Shown: one piece after another, positions 25,652-33,600 of the stretch | Layout: the number at the start of each line of letters is the position of its first letter | Position numbering within the stretch: position 1 is the stretch's first letter | Assembly (NCBI GenBank): GCA_002007365.1 | Contig: LNZR01000056.1 | Location: forward strand, 1-45,923 | Length of the DNA: 45,923 nt | Direction of reading: 5' to 3' | From: Epulopiscium sp. Nele67-Bin005 | GTDB taxonomy: Bacteria; Bacillota; Clostridia; Lachnospirales; Cellulosilyticaceae | Notes under the pieces: generated by a model | The model's input: the letters and a program-made list of their open reading frames with translations, nothing else | The model's database searches: none | Told to the model about the DNA's origin: nothing | Made by a program: the position numbers and the translations under genes

Positions 25652-26572
25652 ATGGCTAGATATATTGTCAAAAGATTTTTTTCAATGATTGTTACTCTAT
25701 TTATCATTGGGACGATAACATTTTCCTTAATGCACTCAATTCCAGGAAGTCCTTTTTCTTCAGAAAGAACATTATCACCTGAGATGGAGCAAGCATTAAT
25801 GGCAAAATATGGGTTAGACCAGCCACTTTACAAACAATATTTTAATTATTTAGGGGGCTTATTGCAAGGAGACTTAGGGCTTTCAATGACAAAGCTTGGA
25901 GTATCTGTAAATGATATGATTGGTGAAGGATTACCAACATCAGCAAAAGTTGGATTTTCAGCAGTTGCATTAATTTTAGCACTAGGTATACCAATTGGAA
26001 TTATATCAGCATTAAAACAAAATACAATTTTAGACCACATCGTAATGTTTATTGCAACAATCGGTATCGCTGTACCAAGTTTCGTAATCGGAACATTTAT
26101 AATGTATGTATTTGGAGAAATTTTAGGCTGGATACCAGCAGGAGGACTTAGCGATTGGAAGTCTTACATTGGTCCAGTTATTGCACTTGCAGGGTTTTCA
26201 CTTGCATATGTAACTCGTCTTATGCGTTCTAGTATGCTAGAAGTGCTACGCCAAGACTACATAAGAACGGCAAAAGCTAATGGTTTGAGCCAAATTAGAG
26301 TAATCGGTAAACACGCACTAAAAAATGCACTTATTCCTGTTGTAACTTACGTAGGACCAATGGTTGCAAGTATTTTAACTGGGTCTTTCGTTGTAGAAAA
26401 AATCTTTGCAATTCCAGGAATGGGACGCTACTTTACAGAGAGTGTTACAAATCGTGACTATACTGTAATCATGAGTATGACGCTGTTCTATGCAGCTATT
26501 TATATAGTAATGGTTTTATTGGTAGATATTGCTTATGCACTTATCGACCCAAGAATTAAGCTTGATGATTAG
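25652..26572 (+). CDS. oppB: Oligopeptide ABC transporter permease OppB
   Basis: Membrane permease of 306 residues, the first of two that form the oligopeptide channel. The N-terminal ARYIVKRFFSMIVTLFIIGTITF opening and PGSPF loop, the six membrane segments and the EAA-type loop around DYIRTAKANGLSQIRVIGKHALKNALIP are characteristic. It heads oppBCDF with AAAGGGG before ATG 25652 and only 15 bp to oppC. Dipeptide versus longer-peptide preference cannot be read from the permease. Confidence 0.92.
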   Translation: MARYIVKRFFSMIVTLFIIGTITFSLMHSIPGSPFSSERTLSPEMEQALMAKYGLDQPLYKQYFNYLGGLLQGDLGLSMTKLGVSVNDMIGEGLPTSAKVGFSAVALILALGIPIGIISALKQNTILDHIVMFIATIGIAVPSFVIGTFIMYVFGEILGWIPAGGLSDWKSYIGPVIALAGFSLAYVTRLMRSSMLEVLRQDYIRTAKANGLSQIRVIGKHALKNALIPVVTYVGPMVASILTGSFVVEKIFAIPGMGRYFTESVTNRDYTVIMSMTLFYAAIYIVMVLLVDIAYALIDPRIKLDD

Positions 26573-26587
26573 GAAAGGGGGTACATT

Positions 26588-27802
26588 ATGAATAATGAAT
26601 GGACACGAGTAACCAGAGAAGAAATGACAGGTTCTGAGGCAACTCGTAAAAGTTTAACATATTGGCAAGATGTTTGGCGCAGATTAAGACAAAACGTAAT
26701 GGCTATGACAGGGCTTATTATGATTATAACAATTAGTTTACTTGCAATATTTGGACCTATGTTTTCAGATTTTAGTTATTCTGACCAAGTTTTGGCTTAT
26801 GCAAATATTCCTCCAAGAATTGAAGTTACAAAAATTACAGATGACCACTATGTTTATGTTCACAATGAGTTTCGTCTAATTGAAGTAACTGCCGATGGAG
26901 AATTAATTGGTATTCCAGAAGAAATTGAAAAAAATACTATCAATAGATATATCACATACAACATTGGTGGTAACGAAGTAAAATTTGATTACTCAAGTGC
27001 AATGGCTTCTACTGGAAAAAAAGGGTCAACAGCAACTGAGGAAGTTAGCAATAAAATGATTGATAAGTATGAGATTTATGTAAACGGTTCTCCAATCGAC
27101 AAATACAACGCTAAAGAAGTATCAAACAAAACTTACTTCTTAGGAACAGATAATTTAGGTCGTGACGTTTGGACTCGTGTACTTTATGGAGCTAGAATTT
27201 CTTTAACTGTAGGTTTAGTTGCCTCAATTGTAAACGTATTTATCGGAGTATTATACGGTGGAATTGCTGGTTATGAAGGTGGAAAAGTAGATAATATTAT
27301 GATGCGTATCGTTGATATTATAAATTCTGTACCACTTCTTCTAATCGTAATCATGTTAATGGTAGTAATTGAGCCAGGTTTAAAAACAATTATCCTAACA
27401 ATAGGGCTAGTTTATTGGGTAGGTATGGCACGTCTTGTGCGTGGGCAAGTTTTAAGTTTAAAAGAGCAAGAATTCGTTTTAGCAGCAAGAGCATTAGGGG
27501 TATCTAAAGGAAAAATCATCGTAAGACACCTTATCCCAAATGCAATTGGACCAATTGTAGTTTCAATGATGATGGCAATTCCTAGTGCTATCTTTACAGA
27601 GTCATTTTTAAGTTTTATCGGTCTTGGAGTATCAGCTCCAGAAGCATCTTGGGGAACACTTGCAAATGATGCATTAGGTGGAATTCGTTCATACCCATAT
27701 CAATTAGTAGTACCATCAATTGCAATCGCACTTACAATGTTTGCATTCAATTTCTTAGGTGATGGACTTCGTGATGCATTAGACCCAAGATTACGTAAAT
27801 AA
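26588..27802 (+). CDS. oppC: Oligopeptide ABC transporter permease OppC, with enlarged external loop
   Basis: Second channel subunit, 404 residues, about 100 longer than the usual 300. The membrane core is standard: a first span at about residues 38-58, then FLGTDNLGRDVWTRVLYGARISL, and the EAA loop FVLAARALGVSKGKIIVRHLIPNA. The extra length is one insert at about 62-175, between span 1 and the LGTDNLGRD segment, which would lie outside the cell and has beta-rich character (HYVYVHNEFRLIEV, YEIYVNGSPI). Similar inserts occur in some clostridial OppC proteins. AAAGGGGG precedes ATG 26588. Confidence 0.9.
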   Translation: MNNEWTRVTREEMTGSEATRKSLTYWQDVWRRLRQNVMAMTGLIMIITISLLAIFGPMFSDFSYSDQVLAYANIPPRIEVTKITDDHYVYVHNEFRLIEVTADGELIGIPEEIEKNTINRYITYNIGGNEVKFDYSSAMASTGKKGSTATEEVSNKMIDKYEIYVNGSPIDKYNAKEVSNKTYFLGTDNLGRDVWTRVLYGARISLTVGLVASIVNVFIGVLYGGIAGYEGGKVDNIMMRIVDIINSVPLLLIVIMLMVVIEPGLKTIILTIGLVYWVGMARLVRGQVLSLKEQEFVLAARALGVSKGKIIVRHLIPNAIGPIVVSMMMAIPSAIFTESFLSFIGLGVSAPEASWGTLANDALGGIRSYPYQLVVPSIAIALTMFAFNFLGDGLRDALDPRLRK

Positions 27803-27814
27803 GAGGTGAAAATA

Positions 27815-28828
27815 ATGAATAAAGAGAAAATTTTAGAAGTTAAGGGACTAGAAACCTCTTTCTATACACACCTAGGGGAGGTTCAATCAGTAAGAAATGT
27901 ATCATTTGATATCGCAAAAGGAGAAGTTGTTGGTATCGTTGGGGAGTCAGGAAGTGGAAAAAGTATCACTTGTATGTCGATTATGAAACTTCTAACTCAC
28001 CCAGGAAAAGTTAAAAACGGGGAAGTTCTATTTAAAGGAGAAGACTTAATCAAAAAGACTCCAAAAGAGATGAGAGAAATCCAAGGAAACGAGATTTCTA
28101 TGATTTTCCAAGACCCAATGACTGCCCTAAACCCAGTTTATACAATCGGAAACCAAATGATAGAAGTTATTTGTGCTCACAAAAATTTGTCTAAAAGTGA
28201 GGCAGAAAAAGTAGCTATCAAAATGCTAGAAGCTGTTGGTATCCCATCACCAGAACAACGTTTGAAAAACTATCCTCATGAGTTTTCTGGTGGTATGCGC
28301 CAACGTGCAATTATTGCTATGGCTCTTTCTTGCGAACCAGAATTATTAATTGCAGATGAGCCAACTACAGCACTAGATGTTACAATTCAAGCTCAAATAT
28401 TAGATTTATTAAAAGGATTACGTGAAAAATTAGATACATCTATTATTTTTATCACTCATGACCTTGGAGTTATTGCAGAATTATGTGATAGAGTAATTGT
28501 AATGTATGGTGGAATGATGATGGAAGAAGCAACAGTTGAGGAGCTATTTAGAAACCCTCAAAATCCATACACAATTGGGCTTTTACGCTCAGTTCCAAAC
28601 CCAGAAACTCTAACAAAACAAACGTTAGTACCAATTCCAGGTTCACCACCAGATATGTTACACCCTCCAAAAGGTTGTGCATTCTTTAGAAGATGCGACT
28701 TTGCAGTGGCAAAATGTGCTGAAGAAATGCCAAAATTATACGAAATTTCAAAAGGACACAGAACACGTTGCCACTTGCATCACCCAGATGCTCCAGAGTC
28801 GGTAAGAATTAATTTAGGAGGTGAGTAA
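27815..28828 (+). CDS. oppD: Oligopeptide ABC transporter ATPase OppD
   Basis: Cytoplasmic ATPase of 337 residues energising peptide import. Walker A GESGSGKS, signature FSGGMRQRA, Walker [13 protein letters not shown] and the switch histidine in ITHDLG are all present. The C-terminal extension has the Opp/Dpp-type cysteine cluster ([14 protein letters not shown] plus a later Cys) that holds an iron-sulfur cluster in related proteins. ATG 27815 follows AAGAGGTG; the GTG at 27806 overlaps that site. Its stop is 1 bp from the oppF start. Confidence 0.93.
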   Translation: MNKEKILEVKGLETSFYTHLGEVQSVRNVSFDIAKGEVVGIVGESGSGKSITCMSIMKLLTHPGKVKNGEVLFKGEDLIKKTPKEMREIQGNEISMIFQDPMTALNPVYTIGNQMIEVICAHKNLSKSEAEKVAIKMLEAVGIPSPEQRLKNYPHEFSGGMRQRAIIAMALSCEPELLIADEPTTALDVTIQAQILDLLKGLREKLDTSIIFITHDLGVIAELCDRVIVMYGGMMMEEATVEELFRNPQNPYTIGLLRSVPNPETLTKQTLVPIPGSPPDMLHPPKGCAFFRRCDFAVAKCAEEMPKLYEISKGHRTRCHLHHPDAPESVRINLGGE

Positions 28829-28829
28829 A

Positions 28830-29813
28830 ATGGCATCAGAATATTTAGTAGAAGTTCAAGGCCTAAAAAAATACTTCACAAAAACTAGTGGTCTTTTCAA
28901 GAAAACTGAGAAGCACATCAAAGCTGTAGATAATGTATCATTTGGAATTCGACCAGGTGAAACTCTAGGTCTTGTTGGAGAATCAGGTTGTGGAAAAAGT
29001 ACTACAGGACGTACAATTCTAAAGCTTTATGAGCCAACAGGAGGAAAACTTTTATACAATGGTGAAGATATTACTCACCTAAATGATAAACAAATGCTTC
29101 CTTATAGAAAACGTATGCAAATGATTTTCCAAGACCCATACGCATCACTAAATAGTCGTATGACAATCTCAGATATTATCGGTGAAGCCATTGATACTCA
29201 TAACGTTGCAAGCTCTACTGATGAGAGAGAACATATTATTGCAAGCCTTCTACAAAGAGTAGGCCTTATGAAAGACCACGCAAGCCGTTACCCTCATGAA
29301 TTCTCTGGAGGACAACGCCAACGTATTGGGATTGCAAGAGCTTTGGCAGTAAATCCAGAATTTATAATTTGTGATGAACCAATCTCGGCACTAGACGTTT
29401 CAATTCAGGCACAAGTTGTAAATATGTTAGAAGAAATTCAGGCAGAAACAGGAATGGGATATTTATTTATTGCCCACGACTTATCAATGGTAAAACATAT
29501 ATCAAACAGAATTGGGGTTATGTACCTTGGAAACTTGGTTGAGATTGGTGGTAGTGATGATGTTTATTGCGAACCAGCTCACCCATACACAAAAGCTTTA
29601 TTATCAGCAATTCCAATCCCTGACCCAACTAGCGAAAAATCTAAATCAAGAATTATTTTGCAAGGTGATGTACCAAGTCCACTAAATCCACCATCTGGCT
29701 GTAGATTTAGAACAAGATGCCAATATTGCATGGAAAGATGTAGCGTTGAAGAACCAACTTTACACACAATTAATGGAGAACATCAGGTAGCTTGTCATTT
29801 ATATGATAAATAA
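28830..29813 (+). CDS. oppF: Oligopeptide ABC transporter ATPase OppF
   Basis: Partner ATPase of 327 residues. Walker [10 protein letters not shown], signature FSGGQRQRI, Walker [12 protein letters not shown] and switch histidine in IAHDLS are intact, and the C-terminal [14 protein letters not shown] cluster parallels that of OppD. ATG 28830 follows TAGGAGGTGAG, which lies inside the end of oppD, so the two are translationally coupled; the in-frame GTG at 28821 is part of that site and is not taken. Confidence 0.93.
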   Translation: MASEYLVEVQGLKKYFTKTSGLFKKTEKHIKAVDNVSFGIRPGETLGLVGESGCGKSTTGRTILKLYEPTGGKLLYNGEDITHLNDKQMLPYRKRMQMIFQDPYASLNSRMTISDIIGEAIDTHNVASSTDEREHIIASLLQRVGLMKDHASRYPHEFSGGQRQRIGIARALAVNPEFIICDEPISALDVSIQAQVVNMLEEIQAETGMGYLFIAHDLSMVKHISNRIGVMYLGNLVEIGGSDDVYCEPAHPYTKALLSAIPIPDPTSEKSKSRIILQGDVPSPLNPPSGCRFRTRCQYCMERCSVEEPTLHTINGEHQVACHLYDK

Positions 29814-29874
29814 TTGCTCCTAAATTAGGACTGGTCAATTACTAATAAAGGACACGTATCAATAATATATATAA

Positions 29875-29924
29875 TATACAAGTTTACTTATAATCCCTTT
29901 ATAATTTTATGGTAAACTTGTATA
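29875..29924. promoter_or_regulatory. Thirteen-bp inverted repeat upstream of oppA
   Basis: TATACAAGTTTAC (29875-29887) and GTAAACTTGTATA (29912-29924) are perfect arms around a 24-base AT-rich loop holding a TATAAT-like sequence. There is no long T-run behind it, so it may be an operator or RNA structure controlling oppA as well as a weak terminator of oppBCDF. Confidence 0.55.
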
Positions 29925-29962
29925 ACATTGGTTTTATTTTATAAACAGAAAGGTGAACTAAT

Positions 29963-31720
29963 ATGAAATTAAATAAAAAATTTATGTCTACAATGGCTTT
30001 AGTATTAGCATCAAGTATGGCTTTAACAGCTTGTGGAAGTAACGACAGTTCAACACCATCAACTTCAGCTCCATCAACTTCAACTCCATCAAGCGACGCA
30101 TCAAGCAATGCAGAAGCATCAACTCCTGTAGAAGATAATGTAAGACGTACATCAGATGGATATAAAATTTCTGATACTCAAGAATTTATCTTCAACTTAG
30201 GAGCAGACCCATTAACAATTGACCCACAACTAAACTCTGCAACAGACGGAAGCCACGTAATTACAAATATGTTTGAAGGTTTAATCCGTGAAAGTGGTGG
30301 AGAAGTAACTCCAGGAATGGCAAAAAGTTGGGATATCTCAGACGACGGGCTTACATATACTTTCCACCTTAGAGATGGTATCAAATGGTCAGATGGCCAA
30401 CCTGTAGTAGCAGGAGATTTTGAGTACGCTTGGAAACGTGCTGTAGACCCTGCAACTGCTTCAAAATACGCATATATCTTTGGTTCTGCAAACATCTTAA
30501 ATGCTAATGATATCGTAGATGGAAAAACAGACTTTAACGAACTTGGAGTAGTAGCATTAGACGATAAAACTTTACAAGTAACGTTAGAAATGCCAACAGA
30601 ATATTTCTTACGCCTTACTGGTTTCCCAACGTTTATGCCAGTTCGTGAAGATATTGTAGATCCAGATGGAATTTGGGCTAAAAAACCAGAAACAGCAATC
30701 TCTAATGGACCATTCATGTTACAATCATACTCAATGAGTGACAACATGGTATTAGTAAAAAATCCTAACTACTGGAATGCTGATAATATTGAATTAGAAA
30801 AAATCACAATGAGAATGATTACAGAAGCATCAACAGCTTATACAGCGTTTAACTCAAACGAAGTATACCTAATTGATGAAATTCCAACAGCAGAGATCGG
30901 AAACCTTATGGCAACAAGCCACGAATTCTATATTGAGCCATACATCGGAACTTACTTCTTAATTTTTGACTTAGAAGATAATGAAGTTTTACAAGATGTT
31001 AACGTACGTAAAGCTCTAAACTATGCAATTGACCGTACAGAAATTACAGAACACGTTACAAAAGGAGGGGAAATCCCAGCAACTTCATTTGTAGGTCCTG
31101 GATTTACTGATGCAAACGGAAAAGATTTCTACTCAGTAGGTAACATGGAACACGATAATTATGGAATTCCAAAACAAGCAGATATTGCAGCAGCTCAAGC
31201 AGCATTAGCAGAAGCAGGATATCCAAACGGAGAAGGCTTCCCAACTCTTGAGTATATGTACAACACAAACGATGGGCATAAAGCAGTTGCTGAAGCTATC
31301 CAACAAATGTGGAAAGAAAACTTAGGAATTGATGTAACTCTTACAAATCAAGAGTGGGCAGTATTCCAAGAAACTAGAAATAACAAAACATTTACTGGTT
31401 TAGCTCGTCACGGTTGGATTGGAGATTACGCAGACCCTAACACAATGTTAGAAATGTTTATCTCAAACAGTGCGCAAAACAATATGGGTTACTCAAGTGA
31501 AGAATTTGATGAGCAATTGTATTTAAGCCGTGTAACTACAGGTACAGAACGTATGGATCACCTTTACAAAGCTCAAGAAATCTTAATGAACGACCTACCA
31601 TTAATCCCAATCTATTACTACACAAATCCATTGTTAGTAAAAGATGAAGTTCACCAATGGGAAATCACTTCAACAGGTAAATACTACTTCGGAAATACGG
31701 TTATGATTGACCTAGACTAA
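29963..31720 (+). CDS. oppA: Oligopeptide-binding lipoprotein OppA
   Basis: Family 5 extracellular solute-binding protein, 585 residues. The signal peptide ends in the lipobox LTAC (Cys24), followed by a serine/threonine/proline-rich linker (about 25-60) and the SBP_bac_5 core with NLGADPLTIDPQLNSATD near the start and HGWIGDYADPNTMLEMF near the end, both typical of OppA. It captures peptides outside the cell for OppBCDF. A 149-bp gap with an inverted repeat separates it from oppF, allowing higher expression. AGAAAGGTG precedes ATG 29963. Confidence 0.93.
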   Translation: MKLNKKFMSTMALVLASSMALTACGSNDSSTPSTSAPSTSTPSSDASSNAEASTPVEDNVRRTSDGYKISDTQEFIFNLGADPLTIDPQLNSATDGSHVITNMFEGLIRESGGEVTPGMAKSWDISDDGLTYTFHLRDGIKWSDGQPVVAGDFEYAWKRAVDPATASKYAYIFGSANILNANDIVDGKTDFNELGVVALDDKTLQVTLEMPTEYFLRLTGFPTFMPVREDIVDPDGIWAKKPETAISNGPFMLQSYSMSDNMVLVKNPNYWNADNIELEKITMRMITEASTAYTAFNSNEVYLIDEIPTAEIGNLMATSHEFYIEPYIGTYFLIFDLEDNEVLQDVNVRKALNYAIDRTEITEHVTKGGEIPATSFVGPGFTDANGKDFYSVGNMEHDNYGIPKQADIAAAQAALAEAGYPNGEGFPTLEYMYNTNDGHKAVAEAIQQMWKENLGIDVTLTNQEWAVFQETRNNKTFTGLARHGWIGDYADPNTMLEMFISNSAQNNMGYSSEEFDEQLYLSRVTTGTERMDHLYKAQEILMNDLPLIPIYYYTNPLLVKDEVHQWEITSTGKYYFGNTVMIDLD

Positions 31721-31722
31721 TC

Positions 31723-31757
31723 AAAAAAGCTGACCTCTAACACAGGTTGGCTTTTTT
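31723..31757 (+). terminator. Terminator of oppA
   Basis: Fourteen-bp stem AAAAAAGCTGACCT (31723-31736) / AGGTTGGCTTTTTT (31744-31757) with two G-U pairs and a T-run. Confidence 0.9.
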
Positions 31758-32304
31758 ATTGTTCACACATATATATAAAGGAAGAAACTCCTACTTTTTA
31801 ACCCTACATTTCAAAATTTTATTAACACCCTGTCATAATATAAATAACTTTTGGACGAGAAGTTTAAATAATATCCAAATACTTACCCTACAATTATTCA
31901 AATACCACAAAACTCACCTCTACAATATAGCTTAATTTACTAAAATCCTGTCCAAAAATTGATAAATTGTTAACACTTATCCAAGCTAATATTTAAAAGT
32001 TGTTAAAAACTACGCTATATTTATATTGTAAAGTAGTAGTTACCCACTCAACTCATACTCCTACTTTCCAAATTTTATCCTAATATAAAATGATATGAAT
32101 AAATTATGAAGATAAATATGTAGAAAAACCCCTTATTTATGAAGAAATCCCATACTCTTTATAATTTTTCAAAATTCCACCCTAATTTGATAGTTTTATG
32201 AAGATAATATGTAGATGATATATTGATAATAATTTAATTTATAATATGTCCTACTAGGCGAGCTTGCTCCTTAATTTAAAAAAAATATCAAACTCCATTT
32301 GCAG
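31758..32304. other. AT-rich intergenic region with degenerate repeats
   Basis: No gene supported. The 19 bases at 31776-31794 match 6662-6680 exactly. CTCCTACTTT recurs at about 31789 and 32059, and ATGAAGATAATATGTAG-like words recur near 32106 and 32200. The region looks like decayed repeat-containing sequence. Confidence 0.45.
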
Positions 32305-32333
32305 TTGTATATACAATTTGGATTTGATAAAAT
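32305..32333 (+). promoter_or_regulatory. Promoter of the second rpn gene, overlapped by a palindrome
   Basis: TTGTAT (32305-32310) and TAAAAT (32328-32333), 17-bp spacer. The -35 hexamer is part of the perfect palindrome TTGTATATACAA (32305-32316), a possible operator for self-regulation. Confidence 0.55.
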
Positions 32334-32356
32334 ATAAATAGAAAGGAGGAACGATT

Positions 32357-33295
32357 ATTAAACGATTTGAATTTAGACCAACAACAGATTGTGTTTTTAA
32401 AATTATGTTTGACCAAGATACTACAAATATTGCACTACTCGATTTAATTAATGCTGTAGTCAAATCTGATGGCCTCAAATTTACCAAAATTGAACGCCGA
32501 GAAAGCGAAGTCCCTAGGCAGGCAGGTAATGGAGTCCCCAAAATTACTATGGATATTTGTGGTACTCTTGAAGATGGGACTATTGTTGATATTGAGATGC
32601 AAACTACTAGCCGTGGAAAAATTGTTCAACGTTCTGCATATTATGCATCAAGACTATATAGCAAGCAGGATTTATCACACTCCAAATACGATAAATTAAA
32701 TCCTGTTATTTGTATTTGGTTTTTGACATTTGATAATATTGGAGAAGAAAGTAGTAAATACGTTCATCTGCGTAAAAATAATAATATTATAGTAGAAACT
32801 AGTGAAATATTAACCACTAGAACTTTATCAGAACATTTTGTATCACTAAAAGCAATTGAGTACCACCCATCAACTAAGAAGTATGATGCCAGATTACAAG
32901 AATGGATTAAATTTTTAAATAGTCCTGAGGAATTTGCAAAAACAGCTGATGATGTATTCAAAAAAATGTATGACTGTATAGAAACTGTAAATACTGATAA
33001 ATATGTTGTGGAGGAGGTGAAACGTATGGTTAGTTATATTGATGAGGTTAGAAATGATGCTCAAGAACGTGGTGAAGCCATCGGGATTATGAAAGGCGAA
33101 GCTATCGGGATTATGAAAGGTGAAGCTATCGGGATTATGAAAGGTGAAGCCATCGGGATTATGAAAGGTGAAGCCATCGGTAAAATTAAAGCTTTTTTAT
33201 CTATTGGTTATACTCCTACTCAAATTGCACAACATCTTAATGAAAACCTTGAGCAAATTCTCGATATTATCGACTCTTTTAAAACTTCACCATAA
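32357..33295 (+). CDS. Rpn-family PD-(D/E)XK nuclease with C-terminal repeats; probable ATT start
   Basis: Protein of about 312 residues. The conserved opening FRPTTDCVFKIMF is encoded before the first ATG (32405), and the only start placed correctly after the strong AAAGGAGG site (32342-32349) is ATT at 32357. No in-frame ATG, GTG or TTG exists upstream, so initiation at ATT, or a lost ATG, must be assumed. Nuclease residues are intact: Asp66 in ITMDICG and Glu80/Gln82 in DIEMQ. The C-terminal third has four full 8-residue repeats (GEAIGIMK) before a small helical domain ending NENLEQILDIIDSF. An internal GGAGGTGA site and in-frame ATG at 33026 could express this C-terminal part alone. Confidence 0.82.
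   Translation: MKRFEFRPTTDCVFKIMFDQDTTNIALLDLINAVVKSDGLKFTKIERRESEVPRQAGNGVPKITMDICGTLEDGTIVDIEMQTTSRGKIVQRSAYYASRLYSKQDLSHSKYDKLNPVICIWFLTFDNIGEESSKYVHLRKNNNIIVETSEILTTRTLSEHFVSLKAIEYHPSTKKYDARLQEWIKFLNSPEEFAKTADDVFKKMYDCIETVNTDKYVVEEVKRMVSYIDEVRNDAQERGEAIGIMKGEAIGIMKGEAIGIMKGEAIGIMKGEAIGKIKAFLSIGYTPTQIAQHLNENLEQILDIIDSFKTSP
33013..33295 (+). other. Internal ribosome binding site and in-frame start inside the second rpn gene (candidate RpnS)
   Basis: GGAGGTGA (33013-33020), a perfect complement of the 16S 3' end, lies 5 bp before the in-frame ATG at 33026 (Met224). The 89-residue product has the GEAIGIMK repeats and the C-terminal helical domain but no nuclease residues. The same site, spacer and start reappear in the separate gene at 33323. 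Confidence 0.65.
33071..33181 (+). repeat. 24-bp in-frame tandem repeat in the second rpn gene
   Basis: Four full units (33071-33094, 33095-33118, 33119-33142, 33143-33166) and a partial fifth, each encoding GEAIGIMK and differing only by silent T/C changes. Whole units can be gained or lost without changing frame. Confidence 0.95.
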
Positions 33296-33322
33296 ATAAT
33301 TTCCTACAAGGAGGTGAAACGT

Positions 33323-33490
33323 ATGGTTAGTTATATTGATGAGGTTAGAAATGATGCTCAAGAACGTGGTGAAGCTATCGGTAAAATTAAAGCTTTTTTA
33401 TCTATTGGTTATACTCCTACTCAAATTGCACAACATCTTAATGAAAGCCTTGAGCAAATTCTCGATATTATCGACTCTTTTAACAAATAA
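33323..33490 (+). CDS. Free-standing duplicate of the Rpn C-terminal domain, candidate antitoxin
   Basis: A small gene of 55 codons, absent from most automatic gene calls because of its length. It begins with GGAGGTGA (33310-33317), the same 5-bp spacer and ATG as the internal start of the preceding rpn gene, and encodes MVSYIDEVRNDAQERG, GEAIGKIKAFLSIGYTPT and the helical tail ending ILDIIDSFNK. It matches the rpn C-terminus almost base for base, but lacks exactly four 24-bp repeat units (96 bp) and has one Asn-to-Ser change. It contains no nuclease residues. Since intragenic RpnS proteins inhibit Rpn nucleases in other bacteria, an inhibitor or tuning role is the best hypothesis. Confidence 0.7.
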   Translation: MVSYIDEVRNDAQERGEAIGKIKAFLSIGYTPTQIAQHLNESLEQILDIIDSFNK

Positions 33491-33500
33491 TATAATAAAT

Positions 33501-33542
33501 AAAAAGCTATTTTCTCTTATATTTTTTAGAAGATAGCTTTTT
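33501..33542 (+). terminator. Terminator of the rpn locus
   Basis: Fifteen-bp stem AAAAAGCTATTTTCT (33501-33515) / AGAAGATAGCTTTTT (33528-33542) with one G-U pair, running into T's; plus-strand orientation. Confidence 0.85.
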
Positions 33543-33557
33543 TTGTATGCCAAAATA

Positions 33558-33595
33558 AAAAACACCCTCTATCACTTAAGATAGAGAGTGTTTTT
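33558..33595 (-). terminator. Terminator of the giant surface-protein gene
   Basis: Sixteen-bp inverted repeat (33558-33573 / 33580-33595). The single mismatch on the plus strand becomes a G-U pair on the minus-strand RNA, so it is best suited to ending the minus-strand gene whose stop is at 33601. Confidence 0.85.
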
Positions 33596-33600
33596 AAATC

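Noticed and set aside
30178-30747. 189-residue minus-strand frame inside oppA
   Set aside because: Opposite-strand shadow of an intact OppA coding region.
33071-33181. Possible CRISPR array
   Set aside because: Units are contiguous, in frame and code for a protein repeat; there are no unique spacers and no cas genes.
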